8,218 nt of DNA from Alphaproteobacteria bacterium (lineage in GTDB: Bacteria > Pseudomonadota > Alphaproteobacteria > Rhodobacterales > Rhodobacteraceae): NCBI GenBank assembly GCA_013151535.1, contig JAADIC010000068.1:1-8218 (forward strand), in the 5' to 3' direction. The position numbers were made by a program, and so were the translations under genes. The notes under the pieces are model-generated. The model was not told the origin of the DNA. It made no database searches and saw only the letters and a list, made by a program, of their open reading frames with translations. Shown here in pieces: positions 5,235-8,218 of this stretch. The first letter of the stretch is position 1, and each line of letters begins with the position of its first letter.

Positions 5235-7328
5235 TTACTCCGCCGCGATCTTTATCACCGGCTCCATTTTTGCCATCACTTCCTCGGACAGGTGGCATTT
5301 CAACTGGTGGCCATTGTCCAGCGTGCGGATCGGTGGCACCTCGGTGTCACAGAGATTGCCCGCAACCTCGGATTTCCAGCGGCACCGCGTCTGGAACGGG
5401 CAACCCGGTGGCGGGTTGACGGCTGACGGAATATCGCCCTCCAGCACGATGCGTTTCTTAACGATCCGGGTGTCGGCGATAGGGACGGCAGACAGCAGCG
5501 CCTCGGTATAGGGGTGATAGGGCGGCGAGAACACCTGATCGGTGGTGCCAAGCTCGACCACATGACCGAGATACATCACCATGACGCGATCCGACAGATA
5601 ACGCACAATCGACAAATCGTGGCTGATGAACAGCAGGGTCGTGCGTTCTTTGCGCTGGATTTCCATCAACAGATCGGTCACCGCCGCCTGAACGGACACA
5701 TCGAGCGCCGAAACCGGCTCATCCGCCACGATGATCTTGGCGTTGCCGGCAAAGGCACGCGCAATGCCGACGCGTTGTTTCTGCCCGCCTGACAATTGGC
5801 GCGGCATGCGCTCGGCGAATTCACGCGGCAGTTTCACCAGATCCATCAGTTCCAGCATATGGGCGCGGCGTTCGGAATTATTATCGCCAATACCGAATAT
5901 TTCCAACGCCCGGATGATCTGACGGCCCACGGTCATCGACGGGTTCAGGGTGTCAAACGGGTTTTGGAAGATCATCTGCACGCTGGACACGGTATCGGTG
6001 TCGCGATCCTGAATGGGAACGGTGCTGATCTCCTCGCCATTCATCTGGATAGAGCCTGCGGTGGCGCTTTCGAGCCCCATCAGCACCTTGGCCAAGGTTG
6101 ACTTGCCACAGCCACTTTCACCAACGATTGCAAGGGTTTCACCCTCGCGCGCATCAAAACTAAGGGTCTCGTTGGCCTTCACAACTTTGGAGGCACCGCT
6201 TGAGCCAAACAGCGCGTTTGCCGCCACCTCGTAATATTTCTTCAGGTTCTCGAATTTCAGCACCACCGGGCCAAGCGGCGGGCTTTCCTGTTCTTTGGCC
6301 ATCTCGATCGGGGCATCCCAATCGATTTTATCAAAGCGCAAACAGCGGCTGGCATGGCGGTCATCGCCCTTGATGCCAGCCATGCGGATTTCGCTGACAT
6401 TGCACAGACCATCGACGTAATAATCACAACGCGGCCCGAAATTACAACCATTGGGCCGCTCGTGTGGCAGCGGGAAGTTGCCGGGAATGGCAACCAGCGG
6501 CTGGGTGTTTTTGTCAGCGCCGGGCAGCGGGATCGAGCGGAACAACGCCTGGGTATAAGGGTGCTGCATCTTGTCAAACTCGAACACATCCTTGATTGAG
6601 CCGGTTTCAACCGCTTCGCCGGAATACATCACGCAGAGGCGGTCACAGACATCCATAATCAGGCCAAGGTTATGGGAAATAAACAGCATCGAGGTGCCGT
6701 ATTTTTCGCCCAAGGCTTTAACCAGATCAACGATGCCAGCCTCGACCGTCACGTCAAGCGCCGTCGTAGGCTCGTCCAAAATCAGCAGCGAAGGCTTGGA
6801 CATCAGCGCCATGGCAATGACGATGCGCTGTTGCTGGCCACCCGAAAGCTGGTGCGGATAGCTGTTCAATATGCGTTCAGGATCGGGCAGGCGCACGTCT
6901 TCGACCACCTGGCGGGCCATCTCCCATGCCTTGTCCTTGCTCGCACCCTCATGGATCATCGGCACTTCGGCCAGTTGGTGGCCGACCTTCATGGCGGGAT
7001 TAAGCGAAGCCATCGGCTCCTGATAGATCATCGCGATTTCGGAACCACGCAATTCGCGCAGTTCCTCATCCGACATCAGGTTCAGATCACGGCCCTTGAA
7101 CTTGATCGTACCGCTGACGACCTTGCCGTTGACGCCAAGATCCTGCATCACGCCAAGCGCCACGGTGGATTTACCACAGCCACTTTCACCGACAAGGCCC
7201 ATGGCCTCGCCCGGCATCACTTTGGTGGAAAAATCCATCACCGCCGGAATTTCCTGCAAGCGGGTGAAGAACGAGATCGACAGGTTTTCGATCTCAAGGA
7301 TAGGGCCGTCATAATCCCATTTTGCCAT
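5235..7328 (-). CDS. Fused double ATP-binding protein of a peptide/nickel-type ABC transporter (DppD-DppF like)
   Basis: This 697-residue cytoplasmic protein joins two ABC ATPases, as in GsiA or YejF, and should power the adjacent permease. Domain 1 has Walker A GESGCGKST (47-55), Q-loop Q103, signature LSGGQ (161-165), Walker B LLILDEP (181-187) and switch His219. Domain 2 has the same set at 403-411, Q455, 512-516, IIVADEP (532-538) and His570, so both sites look competent. Each half ends in an oligo_HPY extension (HPYTQAL, HPYTEAL) with four cysteines: 295, 301, 309, 329 and 643, 649, 660, 678. The ATG at 7328 (MAKWDYDG) has GGAG (7338-7335) six bases upstream. A TTG nine codons earlier is in frame but lies within a REP-like hairpin and is unlikely. 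The substrate is not determinable; peptides are the family norm. Confidence 0.95.
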   Translation of the reverse strand: MAKWDYDGPILEIENLSISFFTRLQEIPAVMDFSTKVMPGEAMGLVGESGCGKSTVALGVMQDLGVNGKVVSGTIKFKGRDLNLMSDEELRELRGSEIAMIYQEPMASLNPAMKVGHQLAEVPMIHEGASKDKAWEMARQVVEDVRLPDPERILNSYPHQLSGGQQQRIVIAMALMSKPSLLILDEPTTALDVTVEAGIVDLVKALGEKYGTSMLFISHNLGLIMDVCDRLCVMYSGEAVETGSIKDVFEFDKMQHPYTQALFRSIPLPGADKNTQPLVAIPGNFPLPHERPNGCNFGPRCDYYVDGLCNVSEIRMAGIKGDDRHASRCLRFDKIDWDAPIEMAKEQESPPLGPVVLKFENLKKYYEVAANALFGSSGASKVVKANETLSFDAREGETLAIVGESGCGKSTLAKVLMGLESATAGSIQMNGEEISTVPIQDRDTDTVSSVQMIFQNPFDTLNPSMTVGRQIIRALEIFGIGDNNSERRAHMLELMDLVKLPREFAERMPRQLSGGQKQRVGIARAFAGNAKIIVADEPVSALDVSVQAAVTDLLMEIQRKERTTLLFISHDLSIVRYLSDRVMVMYLGHVVELGTTDQVFSPPYHPYTEALLSAVPIADTRIVKKRIVLEGDIPSAVNPPPGCPFQTRCRWKSEVAGNLCDTEVPPIRTLDNGHQLKCHLSEEVMAKMEPVIKIAAE

Positions 7329-7343
7329 TTTGGTCTCCACTTG

Positions 7344-7362
7344 CCCCGCATTCAATGCGGGG
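7344..7362. repeat. REP-like palindrome, unit 1
   Basis: CCCCGCAT (7344-7351), loop TCA, ATGCGGGG (7355-7362): a perfect 8-bp GC-rich stem. On the + strand it is followed by TCTTTTT (7363-7369). On the coding (minus) strand it ends five bases before the ribosome site of the ATPase gene. It shares its core and flanking G and T with unit 2. The form GCCCCGCAT...TGCGGGGT resembles dispersed palindromes I recall from alphaproteobacterial intergenic regions. Confidence 0.6.
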
Positions 7363-7380
7363 TCTTTTTCAGTTCAGAGG

Positions 7381-7399
7381 CCCCGCATCAGGTGCGGGG
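7381..7399. repeat. REP-like palindrome, unit 2
   Basis: CCCCGCA (7381-7387), loop TCAGG, TGCGGGG (7393-7399). It is the partner of unit 1, centre to centre 37 bases away, within the 94-base gap between the permease stop (7423) and the ATPase start (7328). On the mRNA, both would form stable hairpins between two cotranscribed genes. Confidence 0.6.
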
Positions 7400-7422
7400 T
7401 GACGCGGCGGTCATCCGCCACA

Positions 7423-8218
7423 TCAATCCTTAAGTGATTCTTCACGCAGGCCATCGGCCAGCAGGTTCAGCCCCAGCACAAGGCTCATCAAAGACAGCGC
7501 AGGAGGCAGGGCCTTATGGACATAGATCGACAGCAGCTTGCGCCCTTCGTTAATCGTCGCCCCCCAATCGGGGCTTTCAGGCTCAAGCCCGAGGCCGAAA
7601 AAGCCGAGCGTGCCAAGCAGGATGGTGGTGTAGCCGATACGCAGGCAGAAATCGACGATCAGCGGCCCACGCGCGTTGGGCAGGATTTCCCACAGCATGA
7701 TATACCACGGGCCTTCGCCACGGGTTTGCGCCGCAGCCACATAATCCCGCGTCTGGATATCCATGGTTAGGCCGCGCACGATCCGGTAGATCGTCGGCGA
7801 GTTCACGAACACCACGGCCACAAAGATATTCAGCCGGTTGGCATCGAGCGGCAGGCGCAGGAATGGTTCCTGTGCAGCGCGGGTGGCTTCCATCCATTCA
7901 CCGATCGGATTGCCCTGATTGAGGTAACCCATCACCCCGGTCCACAGGCCGACAAACGGGTCGATCTCAAACACCGTGCCGAAATAGAACATGAACATGA
8001 AAATCACGATAGGCACCGCCACGCGCATCAGAAACTTCGGGGATATACGCCAGCGCGAATACATCAGGGTCCAGAAAAACAGCAGCGGAAAGATGAACAA
8101 CACGGCGGCCAGCCATGTGACAAGGCCAGTTTCGCGGATTTCAGGTGTGACCAGCAAATAGAACAGCAGGATCACCGGGAAGGCCAGAACGAGGTTGGCC
8201 AAAAACGACAGCACCGTA
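7423..8218 (-). CDS. DppC/OppC-type ABC transporter permease, N-terminus cut by the window edge
   Basis: The frame is open to the right edge. A GTG at 8214-8212 exists, but the codon before it is also open and the protein begins in the middle of the family's fold, so I treat it as partial. Numbering from the GTG (263 residues): LAFP at 10-13 belongs to the helix that in DppC relatives precedes the core; the EAA loop that docks with the ATPase is YVAAAQTRGEGPWYIMLWEILPN (158-180); GFFGLGLEPESPDWGATINEGR (204-225) and LNLLADGLRE (249-258) are typical C-terminal motifs. Between LAFP and the core lie about 100 extra residues (roughly 25-127) with two added hydrophobic segments (31-51, 63-82) and an acidic loop. 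It is the first gene seen of the transporter operon; the ATPase follows after 94 bases containing two palindromes. Import of peptides or similar is inferred from family. Confidence 0.88.
   Translation of the reverse strand, partial: TVLSFLANLVLAFPVILLFYLLVTPEIRETGLVTWLAAVLFIFPLLFFWTLMYSRWRISPKFLMRVAVPIVIFMFMFYFGTVFEIDPFVGLWTGVMGYLNQGNPIGEWMEATRAAQEPFLRLPLDANRLNIFVAVVFVNSPTIYRIVRGLTMDIQTRDYVAAAQTRGEGPWYIMLWEILPNARGPLIVDFCLRIGYTTILLGTLGFFGLGLEPESPDWGATINEGRKLLSIYVHKALPPALSLMSLVLGLNLLADGLREESLKD

Noticed and set aside
7329..7355. TTG start at 7355 for the double ATPase
   Set aside because: The codon lies inside a stable palindrome, and the ATG at 7328 has GGAG at the ideal distance and begins the conserved sequence.
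7344..7369. Rho-independent terminator on the plus strand (hairpin plus TCTTTTT)
   Set aside because: It has the right shape, but no plus-strand gene ends here; all coding in this area is on the minus strand. The close second copy makes a REP-like repeat the better reading.
6672..7433. 253-codon open frame on the plus strand
   Set aside because: It is antisense to the first ATPase domain and is composed of H, R, Q and L without any motif; the opposite strand carries complete Walker and signature motifs.
1..8218. CRISPR array, insertion sequence, tRNA, or an anti-phage system
   Set aside because: No spaced direct repeats, transposase motifs, tRNA-like cloverleaf or defence-type domains were seen on either strand.

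Overview
The window reads as ordinary chromosomal DNA of an alphaproteobacterium, most likely a member of the Rhodobacterales (Roseobacter/Rhodobacter relatives). This is inferred from high GC, protein style, and a cytochrome c maturation pair (ccmF, ccmH) followed by a PaaG-like enoyl-CoA hydratase/isomerase gene. No phage, transposon, CRISPR, tRNA or rRNA is visible.

Layout. Bases 1-123 are the tail of a gene on the + strand, possibly a short holin-like membrane protein. A 109-base gap with a nested dyad and a candidate promoter leads into a + strand block: ccmF (233-2226), ccmH (2230-2673) and the enoyl-CoA hydratase/isomerase gene (2758-3537). This block meets a minus-strand block at 3538-3632, where two AT-only palindromes sit between the convergent genes. 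In transcription order, the minus-strand block is: a DppC/OppC-type permease cut by the right edge (7423-8218), two REP-like GC-rich palindromes (7344-7399), a fused double ABC ATPase of the DppD-DppF type (ending at 5235), a small NTF2/SnoaL-like protein (4812-5207), a 164-base gap with a possible promoter, a class I SAM-dependent methyltransferase with a TTG start (3988-4647), and an ABM-fold protein (3633-3971).

How they work together. CcmF and CcmH act in the heme-ligation module of System I cytochrome c biogenesis: CcmH handles apocytochrome cysteines and CcmF carries heme to them. The permease and double ATPase are the membrane and energy parts of a peptide/nickel-type importer whose binding protein and second permease should lie beyond the right edge. 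The remaining small genes have family-level assignments only.

Most notable points. (1) ccmF as given is broken by a one-base deficit in a run of T at 637-641, although everything else in the protein is intact, including its four conserved histidines; an assembly error or recent mutation is most likely. (2) The permease carries about 100 extra residues with two added membrane segments between its LAFP helix and the EAA loop. (3) There are paired palindromes inside the transporter operon and between the convergent operons. I do not see a wholly new multi-gene system here.
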